Assembly (NCBI GenBank): GCA_021106995.1
Contig: JAIOTG010000118.1
Span: 1 to 13,975, forward strand
DNA: 13,975 nt
Direction of reading: 5' to 3'
Source: a bacterium
GTDB taxonomy: Bacteria > Patescibacteriota > Patescibacteriia > Patescibacteriales > JAGXOH01
Below are positions 6,104 to 13,226 of the stretch, piece by piece. The first letter of the stretch is position 1. Each line of letters opens with the position of its first letter. Position numbers and translations under genes: made by a program. The notes beneath the pieces were generated by a model. The model was not told where the DNA came from. It saw only the letters and a list, made by a program, of their open reading frames with translations, and made no database searches.

Positions 6104-6133
6104 AAAACAAAAACAGCCTCTTTAAAGACTGTT
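6104..6133 (-). terminator. Intrinsic terminator of the rplS-tRNA-Leu-tRNA-Val unit
   Basis: On the minus strand AACAGTCTTT (6124-6133) folds on AGAGGCTGTT with G-U pairs and a tight AA turn, followed by TTTGTTTT. It lies ten bases after the 3' end of tRNA-Val. Confidence 0.75.
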
Positions 6134-6142
6134 CTTGTGGTG

Positions 6143-6216
6143 TGGACGCACTAGGACTCGAACCTAGGACCCCTTCGGTGTAAACGAAGTGCTCTAGCCA
6201 ACTGAGCTATGCGTCC
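6143..6216 (-). tRNA. tRNA-Val (anticodon UAC)
   Basis: A complete 74-base cloverleaf: acceptor GGACGCA/TGCGTCC, D arm GCTC/GAGC with the AGTTGGCTA loop, anticodon stem CTTCG/CGAAG with loop TTTACAC, a five-base variable loop, and T arm CTAGG-TTCGAGT-CCTAG. The anticodon is TAC, reading valine GUA and related codons. The discriminator is A, and CCA is not encoded (CACCAC follows), so the tail must be added enzymatically. It is co-oriented with tRNA-Leu and rplS and is followed by a terminator. Confidence 0.97.
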
Positions 6217-6223
6217 TTAAATT

Positions 6224-6244
6224 GTCTTTTTTGTTAAAAAAGAC
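6224..6244. repeat. Perfect inverted repeat between the two tRNA genes
   Basis: GTCTTTTTT (6224-6232) and AAAAAAGAC (6236-6244) form a perfect 9-bp stem with a three-base loop in the 31-base spacer between tRNA-Leu and tRNA-Val. It could be a weak terminator, which would lower tRNA-Val relative to tRNA-Leu, or a processing hairpin. Confidence 0.5.
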
Positions 6245-6247
6245 TAG

Positions 6248-6331
6248 TGCCGCAGAAGGGATTTGAACCCTTACACCCTAATGAGCACCAGCCCCTCAAG
6301 CTGGCCTGTCTACCAGTTCCAGCACTGCGGC
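6248..6331 (-). tRNA. tRNA-Leu (anticodon GAG)
   Basis: An 84-base class II tRNA: acceptor GCCGCAG/CTGCGGC, D arm CTG/CAG, anticodon stem CCAGC/GCTGG with loop TTGAGGG, a 15-base variable region, and T arm AAGGG-TTCAAAT-CCCTT. The anticodon is GAG, reading leucine CUU/CUC. The discriminator is A and no CCA is encoded. Its 5' end lies two bases after the rplS stop codon, so it is almost certainly cut out of the rplS message. Confidence 0.96.
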
Positions 6332-6333
6332 TT

Positions 6334-6756
6334 TTAAGAAACCTTAGTTTCTTTCAATTTCTTCTTGTGTCCTTTCTTTAAAAAATAAAGCTTTGCTCTC
6401 CTTACCCTGGCTTGCTTTTTTATTTCTATCTTGGTTATTGTGGGTAGGTTTAAAGGAAATATTTTCTCTACTCCAATTCCATTAACAGATCTTCTAACAG
6501 TAATAGTTCCTCCAATCTCGCTGTTATGCTTTTTGGCAATAATAATACCTTCAAAATACTGAATTCTTTCTTTTTCTTCCTTTTTCAAATTTAATTCCTT
6601 AATTTTTTGGTAAACCCTAATGGTCATCCCTGGCTTTAACTCAGAGGCTTTTGGAATAGATATTTCTTCTTTAGAGTCTTTTTTTTCTTCAACCTTTTTT
6701 TCTTCTGAAGAAGTCTCTTCTGTAGTTATTTTTTGTTCTTCCTTTTTATCTGTCAT
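6334..6756 (-). CDS. rplS: 50S ribosomal protein L19 with a charged N-terminal extension
   Basis: L19 sits at the interface of the two ribosomal subunits. The L19 domain starts at about residue 36 (PKASELKPGMTIRVY) and continues through IQYFEGIIIAKK, the TITVRRSVNGIGVEKIFPL block (about 85-102) and the basic tail RRAKLYFLKKGHKKKL. Ahead of it is an extension of about 35 residues made mostly of E, K, S and T, absent from typical L19, which is near 115 residues; the product here is 140. The two tRNA genes follow on the same transcript. The leader (about 80 bases) folds into two hairpins, suggesting autogenous control. There is no Shine-Dalgarno sequence at the ATG. Confidence 0.95.
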   Translation of the reverse strand: MTDKKEEQKITTEETSSEEKKVEEKKDSKEEISIPKASELKPGMTIRVYQKIKELNLKKEEKERIQYFEGIIIAKKHNSEIGGTITVRRSVNGIGVEKIFPLNLPTITKIEIKKQARVRRAKLYFLKKGHKKKLKETKVS

Positions 6757-6768
6757 ATTATATAAATT

Positions 6769-6817
6769 AAAAAATAGAATCGCTACTATTCTATTAAGTT
6801 GCTAGACTTAGCAATTG
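6769..6817 (-). promoter_or_regulatory. Structured leader of rplS, possible attenuator
   Basis: On the minus strand the leader has first the hairpin TTGCTA-AGTC-TAGCAA (6799-6814). It then has the perfect 8-bp hairpin AATAGAAT/ATTCTATT (6773-6780 with 6788-6795) with a seven-base loop, followed by four more U. The second looks like a weak intrinsic terminator 12 bases before the ATG. Known L19 leaders in Firmicutes regulate rplS autogenously; homology to them is not claimed here, only a similar arrangement. Confidence 0.5.
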
Positions 6818-6843
6818 TTTATTTTTTATCTTAATCTTTCCTA

Positions 6844-6872
6844 ATACTACAACGGAAAATAAAAAATGTCAA
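6844..6872 (-). promoter_or_regulatory. Promoter of rplS and the two tRNA genes
   Basis: On the minus strand TTGACA (6867-6872, full consensus), 17 bases, TAGTAT (6844-6849). It begins three bases after the stop codon of the upstream kinase gene. Transcription should start near 6837. Confidence 0.6.
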
Positions 6873-6874
6873 CA

Positions 6875-7441
6875 TTAAGCATCTAGTTTATCTTTAATCT
6901 TATCATAAACTGCTTCTAAAACCTCTTTTTCGCTTAGATTGGTAGTGTTTACAATAATATTATAATGTTTTTTGTTATGAACATCAATATTAAAATATTT
7001 TTTATACCTTTTATTGTCACTCTTTAGCCTTCGTTTATTGCTTTCTAAAACCTTTTCTACTGAATCTAAACCAGATCCTTCGTTTCTATTATTATCTGCC
7101 TGTTTTGATAATTGATTAAAAATTCTTTGAGCACCCTCTCTTTTATCCACTTCTAAATAAATTTTTAATGAATGAGGTATAAAATGCCAAGAAGTCCTTC
7201 CTTCTATAACAAAATTATCCTTTTTCTCGCCAAGACCCTCTTGATATTTATCAACTTCTAGGTCGGTAGAAGGGTCTGTTTCTCCTAGCTTGTTATATTC
7301 TGCCAAAGTCATTCCTCTCTCCTTCGCCTTTTGTCTTCTAATCCCACCTATATAATACCTGGACCAACCTAGTTTTTCTGCTAATTTTTTTGCTATGGTG
7401 CTCTTGCCAGCACCAGCGTCTCCATTAAAAGAAATAATCAT
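6875..7441 (-). CDS. Cytidylate-kinase-like P-loop kinase
   Basis: The 188-residue protein resembles the short CMP kinases typical of archaea and some small bacteria, which transfer phosphate from ATP to (d)CMP. Visible features are the P-loop GDAGAGKS (7-14), the substrate-side block YYIGGIRRQKAKERGMTLAEYNK (about 30-51, split as Y30-GGIRR and AKERGM), FVIEGRTSW (77-85) and an arginine-rich lid region near 100-140. The acidic ETDPSTDLEVDKYQ stretch is also characteristic. Another nucleotide or dephospho-CoA-type kinase cannot be excluded. It diverges from smc with overlapping promoters. A 12-bp palindrome lies just before its ATG. Confidence 0.75.
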   Translation of the reverse strand: MIISFNGDAGAGKSTIAKKLAEKLGWSRYYIGGIRRQKAKERGMTLAEYNKLGETDPSTDLEVDKYQEGLGEKKDNFVIEGRTSWHFIPHSLKIYLEVDKREGAQRIFNQLSKQADNNRNEGSGLDSVEKVLESNKRRLKSDNKRYKKYFNIDVHNKKHYNIIVNTTNLSEKEVLEAVYDKIKDKLDA

Positions 7442-7443
7442 AA

Positions 7444-7455
7444 AAGAATATTCTT
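7444..7455. repeat. 12-bp palindrome next to the kinase start codon
   Basis: AAGAATATTCTT is a perfect palindrome two bases upstream of the ATG at 7441 (minus strand), where a ribosome would bind. It may be an operator or a small hairpin; chance is possible in A/T-rich DNA. Confidence 0.35.
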
Positions 7456-7472
7456 ACAGATTAATTATTTAA

Positions 7473-7500
7473 ATTATAACCTTTAAACACAATTTGGCAA
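7473..7500 (-). promoter_or_regulatory. Promoter of the CMP-kinase-like gene
   Basis: On the minus strand TTGCCA (7495-7500), 16 bases, TATAAT (7473-7478). The -35 is shared, on the opposite strand, with the smc promoter. Confidence 0.6.
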
Positions 7501-7523
7501 ATTTTTCCTAAATAAGTTATAAT
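7494..7523 (+). promoter_or_regulatory. Promoter of smc and comM
   Basis: TTGGCA (7494-7499), 18 bases, TATAAT (7518-7523). The -35 lies within TTTGGCAAA and overlaps the -35 of the divergent kinase promoter. The leader to the smc ATG is about 65 bases. Confidence 0.6.
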
Positions 7524-7595
7524 AAATATAGTTTATAAAATAAATAATTAAACATAGTTTAGTTTGGATTAATTGTTTTTTTTATTAAATAAAAT

Positions 7596-10226
7596 ATGTT
7601 TTTAGAAAAACTAGAGATACAAGGTTTTAAATCATTTGCCAATAAAAATAAATTGGCCTTTCCGGGTTTTGTAAAAGAAGATAAAAGAGGTATTACCGGC
7701 ATAGTGGGGCCTAATGGCGCAGGGAAATCAAATATATCTGATTCTATCAGGTGGGTTTTGGGTGAACAAAGCATGAAAAGCCTAAGAGCAAAACAGGGAG
7801 AAGATGTTATTTTCTCCGGAACCAAAAGCAAGGGTAAATCAAACTTTGCCGAGGTGTCTCTTTTTCTAAATAATCAAGACGAAAAACACGGAGGCGTGGG
7901 CAGGCAAGCCCCTATCCCTTATTCCGAGCTGATTTTAACAAGAAGAGTTTACAGAAGTGGAGAAAATGAATATTTAGTAAACAATAATAAAACTAAACTT
8001 TCAGAAATTCAAATGCTTCTAGCAAAGGCTAATTTCGGACAAAATACCTATAGCGTTATCGGACAAGGAATGGTAGAAAATTTCTTAAAAGTAAGTCCTA
8101 GAGAAAGAAAAGATTTTTTTGATGAAGCCACTGGAATAAAAGAATTTCAAATTAAAAGAGATTCTTCTTTAAATAAACTCATAGGTAGTTACAAGAATTT
8201 ACAGCAAGCTGAAATTTTAACAAATGAAATTGAACCTAGATTAAATTCTTTAACAAGACAAGTAAACAAGCTACAAAAAAAAGACAATCTTGAAAAAGAA
8301 TTAAAAAATTTACAGTTAAGATTTTTCAAATATAAATGGCATAAATTAAATACCTTTTTTCTTGAATTTAATGAAAGTTTTTCTGAAATAGAGACCAAAA
8401 AGGAAGGAAAAGAAAAGAAGCTCGTCGAACTAAACGAAGAATTTAAAAAAATACAAGAGGGAAAAGGAGTTAGTGAAGAATTTAATCATTGGTCTAAAAT
8501 TATATCAGGTCTACAAGAAGAAAGAGAAAAAATAATTAGAAAAATTGTAACCATAGATGCTCAACAAAAATTAAAACTTGAAAATTCAGGCAATTTTGAT
8601 ATTTCCTGGCTAAAAGACAGAAGCAATAAAATATTAGAAGAAACAGAAAAACAAGAAAAGGAGAGAGAAGAGGAACTAAATAAAACTAGAGAAGAAAAAG
8701 GAAAGCTAAACAAAATTGAAGAAGAAATTAAAAAAACTTTGTCGGAATCCAAGGAGCTAAATGATAAATTAATGAATTCTTTTTCTAAATCAAGTTCAAA
8801 AAATTCCGGAGAAGAGGTTCAGATAAATTTAAAATTAAAAACAATAAATAAAAACCTAAGTGACGTCAACTCCCTTGAAAGCATAGAAGAAATAAAAAAA
8901 GTTTTGGAAGAAATAAATAAACAAATCTTAGAAATTATTGAACTAACAGAAGACAAAGATGAAGAAAAGGAAAAGGAACAAATAATTATAAAAGAAAAAA
9001 TAAATAAACTTAGTCAAAAAATAAACGAGCTAAACAACAAAAAAAATGAATCTAACGTAAAAATAAACACTCTTAATCAAAGAATTAATTTTATTACAGA
9101 TCAAATTAATAAACTAAAAGAAGAAAAGAGAGATATAAATAAAAAAATTGAAAAATATTCGCAAAGCAATAAAGATTTTAACAACAACGATGTTCAAGAT
9201 AAAAAAATTCTAGAGGAAGACTTGAAAGACATAAATGAAAAAATAACAAATAACAGGGGAAAACTAAATAATCTAGGCAAAATTGAAAATGAAAAAAAAG
9301 AAAAATTAAACAATGCCCAAAAAAGAAGCCAGGAATTACAAGAAGAGATTAATAATTTAAACAATCGACTCAATAACACAAGAATAGAGGCAACTAAGTA
9401 TGAAACCAAGCTGGAAGACTTAGAAATAGAAATAAGAAATGAATTATCAGACTATTTAAAAGAAATAAAAACAACTCCTCTACAAGGAGCTATTGATTCT
9501 AAAAAAACAAGGGTTGAAATTGAAAAAATAAAAAATCAATTAAGCCAAATTGGGGGGATAGATTCTGAAACCGAAAAAGAATACATTCAAACTAAAGAAA
9601 AGTATACTTTTTTAACTGAACAAATAGACGACCTAAAAAAAGCCGTAAAAAGTTTAGAGGGAGTAATTAGAGAATTAGATGTTAGTATTAAAGAAAAGTT
9701 TAACAAAGAATTTAAAACAATACATAGAAATTTTGAAAAATATTTTAAAGTTTTATTTAACGGGGGTGAAGCAAAAATTACCAGCATTGCCTATGAAGAA
9801 GAAACTGACGAAGAAGATGAAGGCTCAAACATGACAACTATTAAAAATTTATCAAAAAGTAGCGCCACTGGCATTGAAGGTATTGATATACAAGTTCACC
9901 CTCCTGGGAAAAAAATTACCTCTATATCAATGCTTTCTGGAGGAGAAAAAGCCTTAACCGCAATTGCTTTGATATGCGCCATTATAAAAGCTAATCCTTC
10001 TCCTTTTGTAGTGCTAGATGAGGTTGACGCTGCTTTAGATGAGGCTAATTCAGAAAGGTTTGCCCAAATTTTAAATGACCTTTCCTATAATACTCAATTC
10101 ATAGTTATAACTCACAACAGGGCCAGTATGCACAAGGCTGACATTCTTTATGGTGTAACTATGAAAAATAATGGAGTAAGCAACCTTGTAAGCATAAAAA
10201 TAGAAGATAAAAATATTAAAAAATAA
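7596..10226 (+). CDS. smc: Chromosome segregation ATPase SMC, short, with no visible hinge
   Basis: SMC proteins organise and help segregate the chromosome. The N-terminal head (about 1-190) has the P-loop GPNGAGKS (38-45), the SMC wording IRWVLGEQSMKSLRAKQGEDVIFSG (51-75, split across two motifs) and the FGQNTYSVIGQG block (147-158). The C-terminal head has LFNGGEAKI (720-728), the signature LSGGEK (780-785), Walker B VVLDEVDAALDE (805-816) and the ITH switch with H840. Between them, about 190-690 is charged heptad-like coiled coil. The length is 876 residues against roughly 1,150-1,200 for usual bacterial SMC. The glycine-rich hinge expected in the middle is not recognisable, and no CxxC zinc hook exists. 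A serine-rich break lies at about 395-406. comM starts 14 bases downstream, likely on the same transcript. Confidence 0.93.
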   Translation: MFLEKLEIQGFKSFANKNKLAFPGFVKEDKRGITGIVGPNGAGKSNISDSIRWVLGEQSMKSLRAKQGEDVIFSGTKSKGKSNFAEVSLFLNNQDEKHGGVGRQAPIPYSELILTRRVYRSGENEYLVNNNKTKLSEIQMLLAKANFGQNTYSVIGQGMVENFLKVSPRERKDFFDEATGIKEFQIKRDSSLNKLIGSYKNLQQAEILTNEIEPRLNSLTRQVNKLQKKDNLEKELKNLQLRFFKYKWHKLNTFFLEFNESFSEIETKKEGKEKKLVELNEEFKKIQEGKGVSEEFNHWSKIISGLQEEREKIIRKIVTIDAQQKLKLENSGNFDISWLKDRSNKILEETEKQEKEREEELNKTREEKGKLNKIEEEIKKTLSESKELNDKLMNSFSKSSSKNSGEEVQINLKLKTINKNLSDVNSLESIEEIKKVLEEINKQILEIIELTEDKDEEKEKEQIIIKEKINKLSQKINELNNKKNESNVKINTLNQRINFITDQINKLKEEKRDINKKIEKYSQSNKDFNNNDVQDKKILEEDLKDINEKITNNRGKLNNLGKIENEKKEKLNNAQKRSQELQEEINNLNNRLNNTRIEATKYETKLEDLEIEIRNELSDYLKEIKTTPLQGAIDSKKTRVEIEKIKNQLSQIGGIDSETEKEYIQTKEKYTFLTEQIDDLKKAVKSLEGVIRELDVSIKEKFNKEFKTIHRNFEKYFKVLFNGGEAKITSIAYEEETDEEDEGSNMTTIKNLSKSSATGIEGIDIQVHPPGKKITSISMLSGGEKALTAIALICAIIKANPSPFVVLDEVDAALDEANSERFAQILNDLSYNTQFIVITHNRASMHKADILYGVTMKNNGVSNLVSIKIEDKNIKK

Positions 10227-10240
10227 AATTTAATTAAAAT

Positions 10241-11755
10241 ATGGCTTCTCAAATATTTTCAGCCACTGTTGTTGGTATAAACGCCGAAATAATAGAGGTA
10301 GAGGCTGACACCAAGGGAGGGGGAGAGCTAGGCTCAGTTGCTATTGTAGGGCTACCTGATACAGCTGTTTCTGAATCAAAAGAAAGAGTAAAAAGCGCTA
10401 TCAAAAACAGTGGACTAAATTTCCCCAAAATAAAACTCACCATCAATCTAGCTCCAGCACATTTAAAAAAACAAGGGTCTGGATTAGATTTGCCTATAGC
10501 TATAAGTATTTTATTAAATTCAGGAGCACTAAATAAGGAAAACAATTTTAAGAATAAATTATTTTTAGGCGAGCTGGCTTTAAATGGAAACATAAGACCT
10601 GTTCAGGGGGTGCTTCCAATAGCTATAAAGGCAAAAAAAGAAAAAATTAAAACAATTTTTGTGCCCAAAGAAAATGCCGAAGAAGCTAAATTAATAAGAG
10701 AACTAGAAGTGATTCCGGTAAATAATTTAAAAGAACTGGTTTTTCACCTTCAAAACAAAGAAAAAATTAAAACTCAAAAATATTTAGAGCCAAACTTTTT
10801 AAATTCAAAACAGGCTTATGATATGTCTTTTATAAGAGGCCAGGAACACGCCAAAAGAGCCCTAGAAATTGTTGCTGCTGGCAATCATAATCTAATAATG
10901 AACGGTCCTCCTGGATCGGGAAAAACAATGCTGGCCAAGGCACTATCTTCAATCTTGCCCGATCTTAAACTAAAAGAATGCATTGATATAACTAGAATAT
11001 ATAGCGTTAGCGGAGAACTTTTGAATAATAAAAACTTAATAAAACAAAGACCCTTTAGGTCCCCTCACCATACAGCCTCGGCCGCTTCATTAACTGGCGG
11101 AGGAACAAAACCTCGTCCAGGAGAAATATCTTTAGCTCATAGAGGCATCTTATTTTTAGATGAATTACCAGAATTTTCTAAACATATATTGGAAAATTTA
11201 AGACAACCCCTAGAAGAAGGGTTTATAAATATTTGTAGAGCGAACAGTTCGCTACGCTTTCCGGCAAACTTTGTATTAGTAGCAGCTATGAATCCCTGCC
11301 CTTGTGGTTATTATGGAGACAAGGACAAAGAGTGTACTTGTAGCGCCCACCAAATAAATAATTATCAAAAAAAAATATCGGGCCCAATATTAGACAGGAT
11401 TGATATGCATATAACTGTGCCTAGAATAAGTTATGAAAAGCTATCTGATGAAGAAAAGGGAGAATCATCAGAAAATATTAAAAAAAGGATTGAAATCGCT
11501 AGAACAATACAAGATGAAAGATTTAAAAATAAAAAATTTTCTATAAATAGTGAAATGGACTCTGAAAATACTAAAAATTTTTGTATACTTGATCAGGAAA
11601 CAAAAAATATATTAAAACTGGCAATGGATAAAATGAAACTAAGTCCTAGAAGCTACTTTAAAATTTTAAAAACAGCCAGAACGATAGCAGACCTAGAAGA
11701 AAGTGAAAAAATTAAAATAAATCATTTAACAGAGGCTCTTCAATATAAAATATAA
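10241..11755 (+). CDS. comM: YifB/ComM-family Mg-chelatase-like AAA+ ATPase
   Basis: ComM is a hexameric helicase that drives branch migration during natural transformation in studied species; in other bacteria its role is less clear. The 504-residue protein shows the full family layout. The N-terminal Lon/ChlI-like domain (about 1-170) includes VAIVGLPDTAVSESKERV and the AHLKKQGSGLDLPIA block. The AAA+ core has Walker A GPPGSGKT (222-229), Walker B ILFLDELPE (303-311) and GPILDRID (381-388, R386). A likely zinc-binding NPCPCGYYGD...CTC cluster has C353, C355, C366 and C368. The C-terminal helical Mg-chelatase domain has LSPRSYFKILKTARTIADLE. Length is normal. It follows smc by 14 bases and has no Shine-Dalgarno sequence. 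Its presence hints at DNA uptake or recombination. Confidence 0.95.
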   Translation: MASQIFSATVVGINAEIIEVEADTKGGGELGSVAIVGLPDTAVSESKERVKSAIKNSGLNFPKIKLTINLAPAHLKKQGSGLDLPIAISILLNSGALNKENNFKNKLFLGELALNGNIRPVQGVLPIAIKAKKEKIKTIFVPKENAEEAKLIRELEVIPVNNLKELVFHLQNKEKIKTQKYLEPNFLNSKQAYDMSFIRGQEHAKRALEIVAAGNHNLIMNGPPGSGKTMLAKALSSILPDLKLKECIDITRIYSVSGELLNNKNLIKQRPFRSPHHTASAASLTGGGTKPRPGEISLAHRGILFLDELPEFSKHILENLRQPLEEGFINICRANSSLRFPANFVLVAAMNPCPCGYYGDKDKECTCSAHQINNYQKKISGPILDRIDMHITVPRISYEKLSDEEKGESSENIKKRIEIARTIQDERFKNKKFSINSEMDSENTKNFCILDQETKNILKLAMDKMKLSPRSYFKILKTARTIADLEESEKIKINHLTEALQYKI

Positions 11756-11768
11756 AATTTCCAGCATT

Positions 11769-11795
11769 TTGATAATCATTTGTTTGTGTTATAAT
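11769..11795 (+). promoter_or_regulatory. Promoter of the solute-binding protein and pilin-like genes
   Basis: TATAAT (11790-11795) preceded by TGT makes an extended -10. A possible -35 TTGATA (11769-11774) has a short 15-base spacer. The leader to the ATG at 11841 is about 40 bases. Confidence 0.5.
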
Positions 11796-11840
11796 ATACA
11801 TAAGAAAAATAGTTTTTTTAAATAATAAAATTAAATCAAT

Positions 11841-12842
11841 ATGGGTAAAAAAATATTTTCTTTTATACTTGTTTTTGTGTTGTTAATTAGTTTATCGGGT
11901 TGTGGACTAACCTCTCCTAGTCAAGATCCAAGAGAGCCAATGACCATTAACCTTTGGAGAGTCTGGGATGACAGCGATTCTTTTAAAGAAATAATAGAAA
12001 AATACGAAGATCTTCATCCCAACATAACAATAAACTACAGAAAACTAAGATATGAAAATTATGAAAACGAATTAGTTAATGCCATGGCGGAGGATAGGGG
12101 GCCGGACATCTTTACAGTACACAATACCTGGATGAAAGAATATAAAGCTAAAATAGCCCATATGCCAGAAGAGGTTAAAATGAGCAAGGCTATAATGGAG
12201 GGTGTTATAAATAAAAAAAAGGTACTCATAACTGAAACAAAAAAAACATTAACAATAAAAGAATTAGAAAATAAATTCTTAGACGTAGTTTATAATAACG
12301 TAGTTCTTCCTGATGAAAAAAGTATAGATAGAATATACGGACTACCTCTATCTGTTGATACTCTAGCCATGTATTACAATAAAGATCTAATTAATAATGC
12401 CAACATCGCCGAAGTTCCCAAGTATTGGGATAGAGATTTTCAAGAAGCCGTTAAAAAAATGACTAAACAAAGCAATGAAGGGGAAATAATTCAATCTGGA
12501 GTGGCTTTAGGAGGTGCTAGAAACATAGAGGCAGCAACTGATATTCTATCAATTTTAATGATGCAAAGTGGGGCCACCATGATGAATGAACGGGGATCGA
12601 TTATGTTTCATTCGTCATCTCTAAAAACAAAAGGATATAATCCTGGCTTAGAAGCATTGGAATTTTATACAGATTTTGCTAATCCTGGTAAAGAAGTTTA
12701 TTGCTGGAATGATAGACTTGATGCCTCTTTAGACATGTTTGCCGAGGGTAAACTAGGAATAATGTTTGGTTATGCCTATCACTTACCAATTATAAAATCC
12801 CAATCACCAAAACTAAACTTTAACACTGTAAAACTTCCTTAA
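11841..12842 (+). CDS. Extracellular solute-binding lipoprotein (sugar-type ABC family), ended early by an in-frame TAA
   Basis: These lipoproteins capture a substrate, often a sugar, outside the membrane and deliver it to an ABC permease. The product has a signal peptide (MGKKIFSFILVFVLLISL) with lipobox LSGC (C21). It then shows family-1 solute-binding features: INLWRVWDDSDSFKEII, NITINYRKLRYENYE, GPDIFTVHNTWM (about 87-98), YGLPLSVDTLAMYYNK, and KLGIMFGYAYHLP near the end. The frame stops at codon 334 (TAA) after KLP. The same frame continues after the stop with the missing C-terminal part (12843-13214), which would give about 457 residues in all, a normal family length. No permease or ATPase gene is in the window. 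The protein would be a substrate for LspA (2571-3038). Confidence 0.85.
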   Translation: MGKKIFSFILVFVLLISLSGCGLTSPSQDPREPMTINLWRVWDDSDSFKEIIEKYEDLHPNITINYRKLRYENYENELVNAMAEDRGPDIFTVHNTWMKEYKAKIAHMPEEVKMSKAIMEGVINKKKVLITETKKTLTIKELENKFLDVVYNNVVLPDEKSIDRIYGLPLSVDTLAMYYNKDLINNANIAEVPKYWDRDFQEAVKKMTKQSNEGEIIQSGVALGGARNIEAATDILSILMMQSGATMMNERGSIMFHSSSLKTKGYNPGLEALEFYTDFANPGKEVYCWNDRLDASLDMFAEGKLGIMFGYAYHLPIIKSQSPKLNFNTVKLP

Positions 12843-13214
12843 ATAAAGGGTGGTGAGATTAATTTTGCTAACTACTGGGTGGAAACAGTGTCTCATAAGA
12901 GCAAGAATCAAGATGCTGCCTGGGATTTTTTACAATTTGCAACAGCTGAAGAACAAGTAAAATCTTATCTTAACTATGTTAAAAAACCAACTGCTCTAAG
13001 ATCTTTAGTAAATGAACAAATAGATGATGCTGAAATAGGTATTTTTGCTGGACAATTATTAACAAGCAAAAGTTGGTACCAAGGTCTTGATGCTCATGCC
13101 ACCACAGAAGCACTTAAAAAAATGGTGGAAGAAACAAATAATCACGAAGAAGAAATAGAAACTGTCATGAAAAGAGCAGTTGATAGAATACAACAAACGA
13201 CTTACAAAAAATAG
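12843..13214 (+). pseudogene. C-terminal remainder of the solute-binding protein, same frame after the TAA
   Basis: Reading on from the TAA at 12840-12842 without any shift gives IKGGEINFANYWVETVSHKS, then DAAWDFLQFATAEEQ and a helical tail ending TYKK. This is the usual end of family-1 solute-binding proteins, where KNPDAAWDFLQF-type wording is common. There is no start codon with a ribosome-binding site; a GTG at 12879 lacks support. It is therefore the broken-off tail of the gene at 11841, separated by a single stop, consistent with a CAA-to-TAA change. It ends in TAG 12 bases before the pilin-like gene. Confidence 0.8.
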
Positions 13215-13226
13215 TAAACAAAAAAT

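Noticed and set aside
6143..6165. tRNA-Val 3' end as an integration site for the accessory pocket.
   Set aside because: No second copy of the tRNA 3' end was found between 3487 and 6100 (only a seven-base chance match at 5330), and there is no integrase gene.
10249..10593. Long open frame on the minus strand opposite the 5' part of comM.
   Set aside because: comM is unmistakable on the plus strand; the antisense frame has no start signals and no family features. Similar antisense frames opposite rnpA, smc and the pilin-like gene were dropped for the same reason.
12840..12842. The TAA as a sign of a reassigned genetic code.
   Set aside because: Twelve or more other genes end properly at TAA, so general reassignment is excluded. 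UGA recoding is also unlikely because long frames such as smc contain no in-frame TGA.
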